Shown one piece after another: positions 31,660-42,900 of a DNA stretch of 64,000 bases. Made by a program: the position numbers and the translations under genes. Position 1 is the first letter of the stretch. Every line of letters begins with the position of its first letter. The notes beneath the pieces were generated by a model, which was given only the letters and a program-made list of their open reading frames with translations, did not search any database and was not told where the DNA came from. This stretch comes from Naumovozyma dairenensis CBS 421 (taxonomy: Eukaryota; Ascomycota; Saccharomycetes; Saccharomycetales; Saccharomycetaceae), in assembly GCF_000227115.2 (NCBI RefSeq), contig NC_016485.2, positions 844,025-908,024 on the forward strand. Direction: 5' to 3'.

Positions 31660-31905
31660 TTACCCGGTTGGTGTCACAAAAATAAACCCATGTATTTCTA
31701 GATTGTTTTCTATGTAGTAAGTAGTAAAAATTGATATGAAATGTAGAAAGGAAATGGATTAGAAGAAAAGACGTCTAGTCTTTGCTTCTCTTTAAATAAA
31801 GAAATTTTTTCGAGGAGAGAAGTGGGTGTTAGAATAGAGCTACAGTGCTTTCAATGTGTCACTGTTTGCTTGTTTGACCTGACCTGTGTTTCAGGTTAGT
31901 GTGTC
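31660..31905 (-). repeat. Possible LTR downstream of the gypsy PR-IN frame
   Basis: Directly after the stop of the minus-strand pol remnant is about 245 bases bounded by TGACAC/GTGTCA-like ends, with a TTTATTTAAAGAG promoter-like box inside. The position suits a 3' LTR. No clear polypurine tract precedes it and no second copy is in the window, so the call is weak. Confidence 0.3.
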
Positions 31906-31912
31906 ATCGTTG

Positions 31913-32824
31913 TCAATGACTTCTCAAATGATTTGATTTGGACCGGGTCGAAATAGCGGGAATTCGATCAGTACCAACAGAGTCCTCCCCTCCAGGAAAA
32001 TGAAGAATGGGGGAGAATCCAGGACGGGAATGAAATAATTTGAGGAACGAAGCTGGAAAGTGGTGACGAAGGGGGGTGCCATCAAGTTCTGTGAAGTGGT
32101 AGACGTGTTTGAGGACTTTGGAGATGATATAAGGTCCAGCCCAAGAGGGGGTTGATTTTCTAGCACTATTGTGGTTGGAGCGACGAAGTTGAGCTCCGAC
32201 GAGGACAATATCACCAATTTTAAAGTGGGGAACGGAGACGTGGCTGCGACGGTCAAAATTAGCTTTGATTTTGGCACAGTGATTGGATAGTTGAGCGTGT
32301 GCTTGGGCGGTAGCTGTGGAATGGATAGAGAACTGTTGGGAACAGATTTCCGGTTCAGTGAAGCTGGGAGGAGACAAAGAAGGAGGACCGGTAGTAATAG
32401 TAGTCACATAACTTGGAGCAGTGTCAGCAAGTGCGGTACTATGAAGTGGTACTGTGAACTTTTTGCGGTCGTTTGTAAATGGTGGAGTGTAGTGGATATC
32501 AATGTTAAAAATACCAAGGTGTGGATATATGTTGTTGATAACCCCAATGTTGTTTGGTAGAAGAAAAGGCTGGCCGAGGAGAACAGCGTTAGGTCCCATA
32601 TAGTCGCTAACATAGATAGAGATTTTAAAGTCAGTATTATCCATTGTTAAAATTGTTGTAGTAATTTTGGTAAAGGTAGACATAGCACTGTTGAAACCTT
32701 TGGCAGTTCGATAGGTTTCAGTAAGAGAGAGATTAAGGGACTTGGCAAGTGTTGGTGAGATCAAGTTGACTTCACTTCCAGAGTCAATTAAGCAGCTAGA
32801 GACTGGTTGAGAGTTTAGGTGCAC
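31913..32824 (-). pseudogene. Gypsy pol remnant: protease joined to integrase C-terminus
   Basis: An uninterrupted 303-residue frame without an ATG start (first codon GTG) begins with a retroviral-type aspartic protease. The active-site motif CLIDSGSEVNLIS lies near residues 11-23 and the flap/second-half motif AVLLGQPFLL near 75-87. A Thr/Pro/Ser-rich linker (about 110-175) follows. The frame then passes straight into an integrase C-terminal module: FKIGDIVLVGAQLRRS, SWAGPYIISKVLKHVYHF and a C-terminal tail. Reverse transcriptase, RNase H and the integrase catalytic core are missing with the frame preserved. Upstream, the protease frame is closed by an AAT/TAA microsatellite (32862-32885). 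It differs from the integrase at 18.4-19.6 kb, so two gypsy families are present. Confidence 0.75.
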
Positions 32825-32861
32825 GTTGAGATAAGTGAGAGGTGCAGAAGACCATCGATAA

Positions 32862-32885
32862 TATTATTATTATTATTATTATTAA
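32862..32885. repeat. (ATT)n microsatellite
   Basis: About eight ATT units; on the minus strand it places in-frame TAA codons just upstream of the protease remnant. Confidence 0.85.
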
Positions 32886-33274
32886 ACTTTGCTTATTTTA
32901 GATTCCTTAGTATTTCTAACTGATTTTAATTCAATGTTAAAATAATTGGGTCTATAGATGTCAGTTTGCACATCATTAACATACCAAAAAAAAGCTGAGG
33001 AAATAAACCAATAATTAGTCTTATGTAGTGAAACATTGTCGTAGCTTTAACCTCTTGCTGTAATGCATAGGGCTCATACCCGGTCGAACCAGGATGCCTA
33101 CATCTACAGACGTATTCTGAACAATAGGGGAAGACATCGAGTATAAAGGGAGTGAATGTAAATATTATCTCTTTTGTTTCTTATATCTTACACATAATAT
33201 ACACTATTATACAATACTAACTATAAGTGCTGGTTATAAGTCTTTATAGTGAACAAACACTTTTATACTCATCT

Positions 33275-33739
33275 TTTGTCGAGGCGAAGTGGGCTATAAG
33301 TGAGATAACTGTGGTGCTATAACATGGTGTTCAAGAAGAATCAGATCTACAATATGTTTATCTTCCACTGAGGCCGAATACATAGCTGCAAGTGAAGCAA
33401 TATTAGAGATGACGTGGTTATATAACCTTTTAGAACATATGGGATATCCACTCTCAGACAACTTGTTGATGGTAGATAACGAGCCCGCTATAAGGCTAAC
33501 ATCACACCCCATTCTGCACTCTAGGACAAACCATATTAAGTTAAGATATCATAAGATCATAGAAGCTGTTGAAGATGGCGTCGTCAAAATGGAATATATT
33601 AACACATGGATCAAGTGGCTAGTATGTTAACAAAAGCGTTACCCAACCCCAGAAACGGTTCAAGTATCTACGTGATAAGCTGGTTTCCAAGTATTTGAAG
33701 TCATCCGTGATACCGCATGGCTTAAGAGGGGTATGTTAG
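33275..33739 (+). pseudogene. Ty1/copia RNase H remnant (3' end of pol)
   Basis: Plus-strand frames give the copia RNase H signature: ITWCSRR, LSSTEAEYIAASEA, LLMVDNEPAIRL, HSRTNHIKLRYHKI, then (frameshifted) MDQVASMLTKALPNP and KYLRDKLVSKYL, ending HGLRGVC with a stop at 33737-33739. At least two frameshifts break the 3' part. The stop is followed without gap by LTR-like sequence, as in Ty1-class elements. This is a dead fragment; the RT part is missing upstream. Confidence 0.85.
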
Positions 33740-33909
33740 ACCATGCTTAATGGTCTATCTAGTGTAAACCAACGGTCTGTCTTTATGACTGTTGGAACTC
33801 CATACAGGTATATTGTATATTTCTTTCTTATCCGAAGCCGTCTACTATTATGGGAAAGGTGGACATGCTTAGATCAGCTTCTTAAGAGCTGAGCATTGTT
33901 GCAATAACA
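33734..33909 (+). repeat. Probable copia 3' LTR (right end uncertain)
   Basis: A purine-rich tract AAGAGGGGTA ends at 33733 and is followed by TGTTAGACC, the arrangement of a polypurine tract and LTR start in Ty1-class elements. CAATAACA near 33909 is one possible end, but no second copy is available to fix it and the LTR may run further. Confidence 0.5.
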
Positions 33910-34215
33910 TATTCAGACAGTCCCCAACGAGGAAATCTTAATTAATACATGGAAGTTGGTATAATATGGCGATACAATCTAAAATTATCATCTTGAAAAT
34001 CTGAAGCGGATTAGAGCAACGGAGAGATTCTCTAAATGGACGAAAAAAACATTACCAACAGGATCAAATAAGAGAAAATTAGAAGAAGATCGTATTGATT
34101 GGGTTAATTAAGGATGCAGATACCAGGAGAAAAAATAATCTGCTATCGTTGTCAACACAATTTGGTCATGCAAGGTTGAATAGTCCTAAAAGCCAAAGAA
34201 AATGTGAAGGGTCCT

Positions 34216-34994
34216 TTAAAGCAAATTTCCAGGGAATTTTTCCAAGCACAGGTATTGTACCACAATTCTTCCGGATTTAATTATCCCTTTTACATATGAT
34301 TTTCTAATACCTATATGCTTTGAAACATTGAATTTTTCTTGATCATTTAATGTACACAAAACACTGGAATTGTCCTCATAAATAAACAATGGTGTTAACT
34401 TTATATTGAAAGTTCTGTAGCCTATCTCTAATAAATATTGCTTCTCTTGTTGTCTCATAAAGGGTAAACAACTCAGCTTCAAACGTTGAATTGAAGTGGA
34501 AACAGATTTCTGACTTTTAAATGTCCATTAGATTGTAGTGCCATTCCATGTGAATGCTTTACCATATTGACTTGAGTAACCTGTCTCGTTTGCAAAAATA
34601 GCGTCCGTGAAACCAATCAGGTTCACTTCTCTATTCGGCAGACTCTTGAAAACCAATTTAATATACCTCATTGCAGTCTTTAAGATTTCTGAATCTTTTA
34701 GTTAGATAGGGATGAAACTTTAGATCCTGTAAATCAGGTCTAGTACATGTAGCTACCCACAGGACACTGCCTGTAATACTTCTATAATTGGATGCTTCAT
34801 CATCATTGAACTTTTCATTTTTGACAAGCTTCAACGGAGTTGAATATTTGGATATTGGAATTTTAACTGGATTACATTCATTGAGTTTGGTACTAGTCAG
34901 TCGATTCTCTAAGAATACTTCCTGATGTAATGTAATGCTAAAATCTTCATTTTGTTTGATTCGCATACCTAAATAGTTGGATCTATAATAATGA
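34216..34994 (-). pseudogene. Ty1/copia RT-RNase H remnant
   Basis: On the minus strand, from right to left, come the RT end (NYLGMRIKQNEDFSITLHQE, NECNPVKIPISKY, NYRSITGSVLWVATCTRPDLQ) and then the RNase H region (LIGFTDAIFANETG, a block like QYGKAFTWNGTT, STFEAELFTLYETTRE, YEDNSSVLCTLND, KHIGIRKSYVKGII). There are stops and at least two frame changes. Residue choice differs from the 33.3 kb fragment (for example FEAELF against TEAEYI), so it is a separate copia family. Nothing suggests coding function now. Confidence 0.8.
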
Positions 34995-35840
34995 TGTTCC
35001 TGTGATTAAGAAGCACGAAAAGGAAGTACAACGATCAATATCGTATCTAGAACTCCCAACCAATATCTTACTTTCGGTAACTACAAGAAAGATTGAAAAG
35101 AAAGAAAACATACGTAACAACAGGAGATATAGTTCTTTCTTAGCATCTCTCACTCCTTCTATCTTTTAATGTTACCTTCAAATTGGCATCATATTGTATA
35201 GTCAAAGTCCGCATCTTCTTTTATACACTCTTTTGCGAACATATACTAGGATGGTTAGGCAGTCCAGCCATAAGCATTCTTCATTCTCCATTCTCCATTC
35301 TCCATTCGTCCCAGTTGGAGAGGTCCAAGATGCCGGCAGATATCAGGGGTTTCGAATCTGCCCCCATTCTGAACGGATATTATAATTTCTAACCAGTAAT
35401 GGTGAGACGACAGATATGTAGTTCTAGCTTGTAATTTGTACAAGTTGCAATTGTCCTTTTTTATTTATGAGAATTTAGGTCCAACACGCACCTGGTAGCT
35501 AGTAAAATAATCTTGTATTCCAGGTACTGTCGCCATATCTGATCTAATTAATGTGAAGGATACTACTGAAGAAAAAAAAAAACTATCCAAAAAATTGGTA
35601 TAGCCTACTCCTTAATGTTTATGAGTTGCTTTGGCCAATTTTATTGAAAATGATGACTTGCTGAAGAACAAAAACAAGACCGTTTAGCCCCCTTTTAAAT
35701 AGACAACATATGAGAAAAGAAAAATTAAAATATGGGACATCATCGGAAAATCTGAACAGTAGTTGCCTCCTTTATCTGAATCTTTCACTTCCCATTGTTG
35801 ATTCAATTCATCAATTTAATTCTGTAATGTCCCTTCCATG
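34995..35840. other. Non-coding stretch in the transposon graveyard
   Basis: No gene is supported. It contains a short tandem repeat with unit CATTCTC, about 3.5 copies near 35277-35306, and A-runs near 35573-35582. Two overlapping open frames near 35183-35392 carry the repeat and have no recognised similarity. Confidence 0.5.
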
Positions 35841-36000
35841 GGGCGCTGCAAAATAAGATATCATCAACGATATTCGCGGTATATTGTTGATGATATTTTA
35901 CATGCTGCGGTTTTCTGGATTGATTAAAAAGATGAATGAAGAATGGGAGGTAAAGGATTTAGGAAAAGCAGACAAATATTAGGGAAATGAACGTCAATAT
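35841..36000 (+). pseudogene. Copia reverse transcriptase catalytic fragment
   Basis: One plus frame gives YIVDDILHAA, the RT active-site YxDD motif. After a frame change another gives NEEWEVKDLGKADKY, the copia palm motif that follows it, with an in-frame stop before GNER. Only about 150 bases are recognisable. It is on the opposite strand to the 34.2-35.0 kb RT remnant. Confidence 0.65.
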
Positions 36001-36427
36001 TAATGTTCTAAACAGACTGAGACTGGTGTCAGAGCTATCCACGGTACTTCGGGTTCGAAAGGATCATAGCTTCCTACCCATGATGAGCTATCCCGCCGTT
36101 ATAGAAAGAGCGACAGATAGAATCAAAGACAATCCTTCTTGTCTTCATATGAAAACATTTTGCGTCAGTTTAGCTAACATCACAAATGTGGGATGATTTT
36201 AACGCCCATTGTGTTTTGTCTCTTAATGATTACTGTATTATCTATCTATCAATCTATCAATCTATTATGGACCTTTCAAATGAGGAAATTTCCGCTATTA
36301 ATTTTTTTTTTGAGGGTACACGTAAACTATATCAAATTATATATAAACTTACATACGTATAACCAAGGATAAGAACGAGAATAGGATCGTAAGGAAAAGG
36401 CAATTTTGAAGCAGTCAGTCAGTACAA
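36001..36427. other. YIP5 upstream region
   Basis: Contains an ATCT-type microsatellite near 36240-36266 and a T-run at 36302-36312, typical of a yeast promoter. No gene is supported. Confidence 0.5.
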
Positions 36428-37567
36428 ATGTCACAATACGGTACTACAAGTAGTAATCACAATAATAGTAACTCAATCCTTGATATTGATGATGATTTAG
36501 AAGGGGTTGATGATTTTTTAAATGAACCGAATCCATTTGAAGATCCAGCTAATGAAATCAATCACGACAATAGTCGTGGGAATGCAGTAGTAGGGGCGAC
36601 AGATGATCAAATTAGTGCTGATGGACCAATTAACAACAACTATAATAATAATAATAATAATAATCGCGATGGTGGTCAGGAGTTTATGTCTTCTAATTCT
36701 ATGAAAAATGTTCCCTTACAACCAACCACACCACCACCACCACTTAATGAAAATAGTAACAAAGTTGAGAATGATGTTGGTAATCAGAAGAAATTGGGAC
36801 CTGGGTTATTGAATTATTATTCACAATTTTTCCAATTGAATTCTAAGCAATTGATATCAAGGATTAAATTTACTTTTAAATTATCCATATCCAAACAAAT
36901 GAGAGCGGGTGGTGATGACGACAATGTGGGAAATGTTGAAGATCTTGGATATGATTTATATAGTGCCGTTTGGATACCAGCTACTGTAATCATGACTAAT
37001 TTCATTACTAATGGGTTAATTTCAATGATTGTAGATAATATAATTAAGGGGATTATTATTGTTGGGACTAGAGAAGTGGCCAAGGATACAAGAGAGGAAC
37101 ATTTTGTTAAATTACTCCATTCTATTTGGATATTTTTTGGTTATACTTTCCTAGTTCCTATTATTAGTTGGAATCTTTTCGTTAAGAATCGTATGGCATC
37201 TTTACCAGTGGAATCATCATCGTCTGGATTATCCTCTAGTCTTAAGAAGTTAGAGTCAGTGACTGATTTAATTTCAGTTTATGGGTATAGTAATGTATTT
37301 TGGGTCCCCTGTTGTATTATTTTAGATATTATACTTGAATGTGAAAGTTTATCTCATGGACACAAGACAGTTTCAATTATTTTGAAAGTTATGGAATGGT
37401 TTATTTTCGTTGGCTTTGGTGGTATTTTATCATTAGCTTACATTATAAAAGTTATTATTAATGATGAGAATGGAGCAATAAATGATAAGAAAAATTATGG
37501 TACATTTTTATTTTCAATAGTGTTACATGTTGGATTTTGTTACTTATTGAAAAGGGTTATATTTTAG
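36428..37567 (+). CDS. YIP5: Rab-interacting Yip1-family membrane protein Yip5
   Basis: The 379-residue protein belongs to the Yip1 family, Golgi/ER membrane proteins that bind prenylated Rab GTPases. The N-terminus has the Yip5 signature ILDIDDDLEGVDDF...NEPNPFEDPA, followed by an Asn-rich low-complexity segment (about 60-110) and GPGLLNYYSQFFQL. Five hydrophobic segments follow, at about residues 178-205, 228-250, 288-306, 322-345 and 360-379. S. cerevisiae Yip5 is 310 residues; the extra length is the Asn/Pro linker and loops. It is convergent with SUT1, its neighbour in S. cerevisiae. The pair is inverted relative to S. cerevisiae when compared with XRN1. Confidence 0.95.
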   Translation: MSQYGTTSSNHNNSNSILDIDDDLEGVDDFLNEPNPFEDPANEINHDNSRGNAVVGATDDQISADGPINNNYNNNNNNNRDGGQEFMSSNSMKNVPLQPTTPPPPLNENSNKVENDVGNQKKLGPGLLNYYSQFFQLNSKQLISRIKFTFKLSISKQMRAGGDDDNVGNVEDLGYDLYSAVWIPATVIMTNFITNGLISMIVDNIIKGIIIVGTREVAKDTREEHFVKLLHSIWIFFGYTFLVPIISWNLFVKNRMASLPVESSSSGLSSSLKKLESVTDLISVYGYSNVFWVPCCIILDIILECESLSHGHKTVSIILKVMEWFIFVGFGGILSLAYIIKVIINDENGAINDKKNYGTFLFSIVLHVGFCYLLKRVIF

Positions 37568-37911
37568 GAAGTATCTACCAATCGATTTCATGTACGTATG
37601 TGACATTTATTATAAACCATTTTTTTCTTTTTTTTTTACATAATAAAATAGATTAAGATAATAATTTCTTTTGAATAAAGATGCAAAATTCATATTGTTC
37701 ATTCGTTTTAAATAATACATATTATATAATGTAAAAATACTATAATATAATAACCTCATGCAAAAAGAGTTAGAGGAGGTAAACGTGTTTCTTGTGTTAA
37801 TAGGCATTGTTTTCTCGTTCGATTATGGTACGATACAATACGATGTGTATGTTAATATATCAATGTATAATAGAAATAAGTGAATGCACTATACCAAGGT
37901 TCCCATTTTTT
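37568..37911. other. YIP5-SUT1 convergent 3' region
   Basis: AT-rich 344-base spacer between two converging genes with T-runs and TATATA-rich efficiency-type signals. No gene is seen. Confidence 0.5.
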
Positions 37912-38231
37912 CTAGAATCCTGCATTTTTAAAATCTGTTATAGTCATTTCATAAATTGTTTTATTTTTAATTCTAGTTAATATTTTTGAAAAGATATTAA
38001 TATCAGCTCTTGTGAAACCTTTAGAGAATACACAACCATGTTGCAGGGTAGTACAATCAGTATTAGATTCTAATATTGTTGGCGGTATAGGAGTTTGGTT
38101 ATTATTATTACTCGTTATTGTTGTTATACCAGGTGAAGGTGAAGTTGATGATGATGACGATGATGGTGGTGGTGAAGTTGATGAAGTTAATGGAGATGGT
38201 GATACATTATTACTATTATTACTATTATTAT

Positions 38232-38264
<33 letters not shown>

Positions 38265-39447
38265 GAGAAGGGATAATAATAGTTGCAGTTGCAGCGGCTT
38301 CTACAGCTGCAGCTCTTCTTTTTGAACATGAAGTACAAGGTTCAAAAAGAATCAATTTATCGATATGTTTAATCAACGAGATTGTTGTAATTTTTCTTTT
38401 CATTAAAGATATGATATCATTTGTTATAATGAATTTTTTCAATAAATTTAAATTTGATTTAATTTCATTTGTAGTAAAAACATGATGTAAATATTGTGAA
38501 AATAATGGTACAATTCTTTCATCATGTGCTAAGATATCAATTTTTGCATTACATTTAATTTTTTTATAACGACATTTATCACAACTTGGTCCAATTCTTT
38601 GTCTTTTACTTCCCGTGGGGATATAAGAAGATTTATTATTTTGACCATGAATAGACGTACCAATATTCCCGTTATTTTTATTTTCATTATTGATTGAAGG
38701 TCTTATTGTTATTGTATTTGTGTTTGTATTTGTGTTTGTGTTTGTGTTTGTGGTATTGGAATTGGACATATTAGAAGTTCCAAAACCATTATTTTCTCTT
38801 AAGGGAATAAATTGAATATTATTATTATTATTGTTGTTGTTGTTGTTGTTTGCGTTGTTATGAGGTGGCGGTACTTGAAATTGGTGTGTATTTACGGGGA
38901 AAGTTGATATATTATTGTTATTGTTATCATTATGATTAGGATGAGGATAAGGATATGGATGTTGAGGTTGAGGTTGAGGTTGAGGTTGAGGTTGAGAATG
39001 AGAATGAGAATGAGAATGATTATTATATGAGGGGAAAGATGGTACAGCAGAAGGAGGTGGAGGCGTTATATTAGCAATCCCATTAGGATGGAAAGTAGTT
39101 AATCTAGGTCTTTTTGTAGCTAAGAATGCTAGATTATCTAAACCATTTTTTTCTTCATTTGAATTTGATCTTTTCCTTGAATCTACAGTTGTAAAGAAGG
39201 AATCTGTTATTCCTACGAATCCATTAGGATTAGATGAGGAAGAGGCTGGTGCAGCAGATAAAGGAGGACCAATAGCAGCAGTACTAGGCTGAGGTGGTTG
39301 TGATTGTGATTGTGATTGTGATTGTGATTGCGGATGAATAGGAAGTTGTATTGAGCCTCCCTGGTTTTGGAAATGGAAATCTAGGTTAGGTAGGAGTAAG
39401 GGAGGCAATTTTTGATCCCTGTTGTTCACTGTTATACTAGTAGGCAT
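37912..39447 (-). CDS. SUT1: Sut1-type Zn(II)2Cys6 transcription regulator
   Basis: The 511-residue product is a Sut1/Sut2-family regulator, which in S. cerevisiae controls sterol uptake, hypoxic and filamentation genes. The N-terminal 280 residues are low complexity (Gln-Ser, Asn, Pro and His repeats). GPSCDKCRYKKIKC near residue 288 begins the zinc cluster. The second half of the cluster (CTSCSKRR) comes only about 80 residues later, after the helical insert typical of this family. Then come Thr/Ser/Asn repeats and a final conserved block with CVFSKGFTRADINIF and TITDFKNAGF at the C-terminus. S. cerevisiae Sut1 has 299 residues; the added length is simple repeats. SUT1 rather than SUT2 is chosen because YIP5 is adjacent. 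Confidence 0.9.
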
Positions 39448-39902
39448 TATTGAGGGATAGGTAGATATGATGATGATGAAGTTGATGGACGTGTGTGAAG
39501 AGTATCGTGTACAAGAAAAACTAAAGCGTGATGAAAGAAACTTTTTTTTTTTGCTAGAGGAATGAAGAAAGAAATAAGTTCTTATTCTATTGTATTTACT
39601 TCCTCTTCTTCGTTTGCTGGAAAATGACCCTGGAGTTATGTTTCAGGGTTGGGAAAGAAAACAGTACGAGGAAGGAGGTGGGAATGCAAACGGATATTAT
39701 ATAAGAGAGGCAAAGGAACAAAAAAAGCCGGACTTGAAACTTGAAACTTGAAACTGAATTTGAATTTGAATTTGAGAAGGAGATCACTTAAGGAGTTTGC
39801 AACCGGACTTTTTATTTTCCCAGAGGGGGAGGAAGTTGTTTCCTTTTATACAATACCATACAATACTATGCTATACTATACTAAACTATTGTCCTGTTTG
39901 AG

Positions 39903-39935
<33 letters not shown>

Positions 39936-42900
39936 TTTACTTACTTAGTTTAACAGAAATAACGAAGCAGTCAGCATCGTACAACAACAACAGTTTGCTC
40001 TCCCTCCTCCTTCTTCTTCTTCTTCTTCTTCTTCTTCCGGTGTTTGCAAGTGAAGTGATTTGACACAGTGGAAGTGGAAGTGAGCGCGGACTGCAGGGCC
40101 CCACTGTTAACGGTCCTTCTTTGTCAGAGTAAAGGGGCATAGTTAGGCAGTAAGAGCACAAGAGAATGGACGGTTGCCGTTGCCGTTGCGGTTGCGGTTG
40201 CTTTTGCTTTTGCTTTTGCTGTTGTTTTCTTCTTGGGGCGGCGGCTTTTCGTGTTTTCCCACACACAACGGAGTTTTCTCACTGGTTTCTTTGGAAGCCA
40301 CTCCGCCACATCCGGTTCATCCTCTCTCTTTTTCCCAAAACTCCCTGCCCGGTTTTTATCCGTAAAGGGAAACAAACTTTCCCTCGGTGACTGCAAGAAA
40401 ACAAGCAAGAATTTTGTTAGTTCTTTATTTGTCATTCGAGAATCTCGATTCCGAACATGGGAAGAAGAAAAATTTTATCGTTTTTTTGGCATTGCAGAGA
40501 AACTCCCGTAGCCTAAATGGATCCTCCACGGACAAAAGAAAAGAGAACGAACAAAGGTTTTTTTTTCGGGAAAGAAACAATAAATGGAAACCGGACTTTA
40601 CCCATTGCCGTAATCTTTTCTTCCCTGTTCTCAAGAAAAATAACTGCGGGGACATTCCTATCTACGAATGTACGTTTCACATGCCTTACAAATTTGATTT
40701 TTTTACTTGTACCCTTGTTGTTGGTTTTTTGACATATGATAGATACGTTAGTCCCTGTGACTTCAAAACGGTTTTTTTATGTGTTTTGTGTTTTCCAGAT
40801 GATCCAGGTATGAGAAAAATTACTCAGTGATGTTGTTTTGTGTTTGGTTTCCTGCTCAGAATGATCTCATTTTCTCCCGTGTTTTCCAAAAACTATTTTG
40901 TTCATTCAATCATTCGGAGTCCGCCCATTGTCCGTAGGAGATAGAAACAACGAGTAAAACATAAAAAAAACACCGTAAGAACGGACCCCAAAATGGTAAT
41001 TCTCTCAGAAGAGCTTGTACAGCAAGGACGCTGATGTAACCACTTTCCATCGGTGAAGCAACCATTTTCAAAGGATTCCCCTTCGGACTCGCCCTTCTAC
41101 CGTGATTTCTTCGGAAAAGTCCGAAAATTGACCAATAGACCCACGTGCCACGGCCCAGACACCACACACAGAGCACAATTACATCATCACTACGTTTTGA
41201 AAATAAAAAGAATTCGCATTTTCCTGATCAAGTAAAAAAATTACACATCAAACGTGTACGATTCCCATAATATAATCGGACTTTAAACCACAAAAATGAC
41301 CAGAAAATTTTTAATCAATATCTACTATAGTGGTTACGTAACCATTTTTGAATTACGAAATACGAAGTGTCATTTACATTCATTATTACATATAAAATAA
41401 ATAAATAAATTAGGGTATAAAATTTCTTATATGAGGTTTAACCTTACATACACCTCGGACCTAAAGATAAATACAAAACTCTTCTTAGCAGACCGTCTTC
41501 ATTGAAAATATCTTTGTAACTTCACTTCACTTCACTTCATAAACGTATTACACAAGATGCTTTCCCCAAATGGTAATGTATTTATATCGTCGCATTAATT
41601 TTCTATACATAAATAATAGAATGGTAAATAAATTTATATTTTTTAGTCAAGGAGTATTGTATGATTGAATATATGTAATCCGGATCAACCCCTTGAACCG
41701 TGGCGTGGAATATATAAATGGACGATATAATAAAGTAGAAGAGTAGAAAGACTCTTCTTGGATAAGTAAATACATAACGACAAATTTACACAGTGATTCA
41801 ATGCATACATTATTAATAATAATAACAAGAACACCCTATATTAAACCAATTACTCCGAGGTAAACGAACAAAGAGAGACCCCCCATTGCTCTAGTGTTAC
41901 ATTAGCATAAGTATACTGTAAATAAACTGACTTAAACACTTTAAGATTTTAAGCTTTATAACTTCCCCCTTCGGGATCCTTGTCATGGATGATTTATTAA
42001 GAGATATTTGGTTTTCTTTAACTATTTTGAAAATTTATTTATTTTTCATTACAAATTTAGATACTAATAACTTTGATCTCATGCATTCTTTCCTTAACGC
42101 TCAAAAGATAAAAAAAGAAAAAACAAAGAAAACAAGAAACTTTAGATGTTTTGCTTCCTCCTCTTTTTAAAGGTTCAAGGAAACTCCATCCGAAAGGAAT
42201 AACAACCATAATAATAAGGCAACCTTCCTTTAAATTAACATATTCTTCTTCTTATATAAGATAATTATTTACTGTAGATATTCATTAAATATCCAGCGTC
42301 CAACAATTGAAGACCTATCCTGCATAGTAACTGTAGGTATTAATATATATTACAAGATATTCAACCACTTTGGCATATTTCGCCACTCACACGAAGTGGC
42401 TTGAGGGAGGAATGGAGCCAGATGATGGTATTTCCCCAAGGGGTAGCTAACCCCCATGGAAATTTGTCCATAATAATAGTAAGGGTGACAGGCATAGAAT
42501 ACTAAAAAAGGAAATACTAACGAATCCAATATAGTCCGTATAAAACCTTTTATTTCTCACTTGCTACCATAGGAGGTACAGAGGTGTAATAGTAATTTAG
42601 TCTAGTTTCGAACAAGTCCTTCCCTCTTTTTTTTTCTTTTTATGGACATATCTCGTAAAACAATTAACCTGATCATAAAACCCTTAAACATTTAAACTTT
42701 TACTTAAAAGACAACAAAAAATACATTACAGAACACATCCTTGAAATAAAAGGGTTTTGCAAAAGATTAAGGGAAAATTCCCACCAGTTAGAAGTTGCAG
42801 GCTCGAACACTTTATCTAAAAACTAGATTATACACTTCAAAAAATATGCCTTTGAAAATTTCTTGCTACAAAATGTAACTTAAAAGCAAAAAAATACGGT

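Noticed and set aside
33061..33115. tRNA-like sequence with GGGCTCATA and GGTCGAACC blocks
   Set aside because: It resembles an initiator-type anticodon arm next to a T-arm-like piece, but acceptor and D arms do not form.
36030..36095. tRNA-like GGGTTCGAA with possible stem on the minus strand
   Set aside because: No complete cloverleaf can be drawn and no A box is in register.
38012..38485. 157-residue plus-strand frame opposite SUT1
   Set aside because: It is antisense to the Thr/Asn/Ser simple repeats of SUT1 and shows Val/Leu runs created by those repeats.
40124..40830. Several overlapping open frames on both strands between SUT1 and DCP1
   Set aside because: They arise from trinucleotide and hexanucleotide repeats, have no recognised similarity and contradict each other in frame.
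42386..42480. Box C/D snoRNA candidate near the GATGATGG motif
   Set aside because: No D box at a suitable distance and no terminal stem; only a short hairpin is visible.
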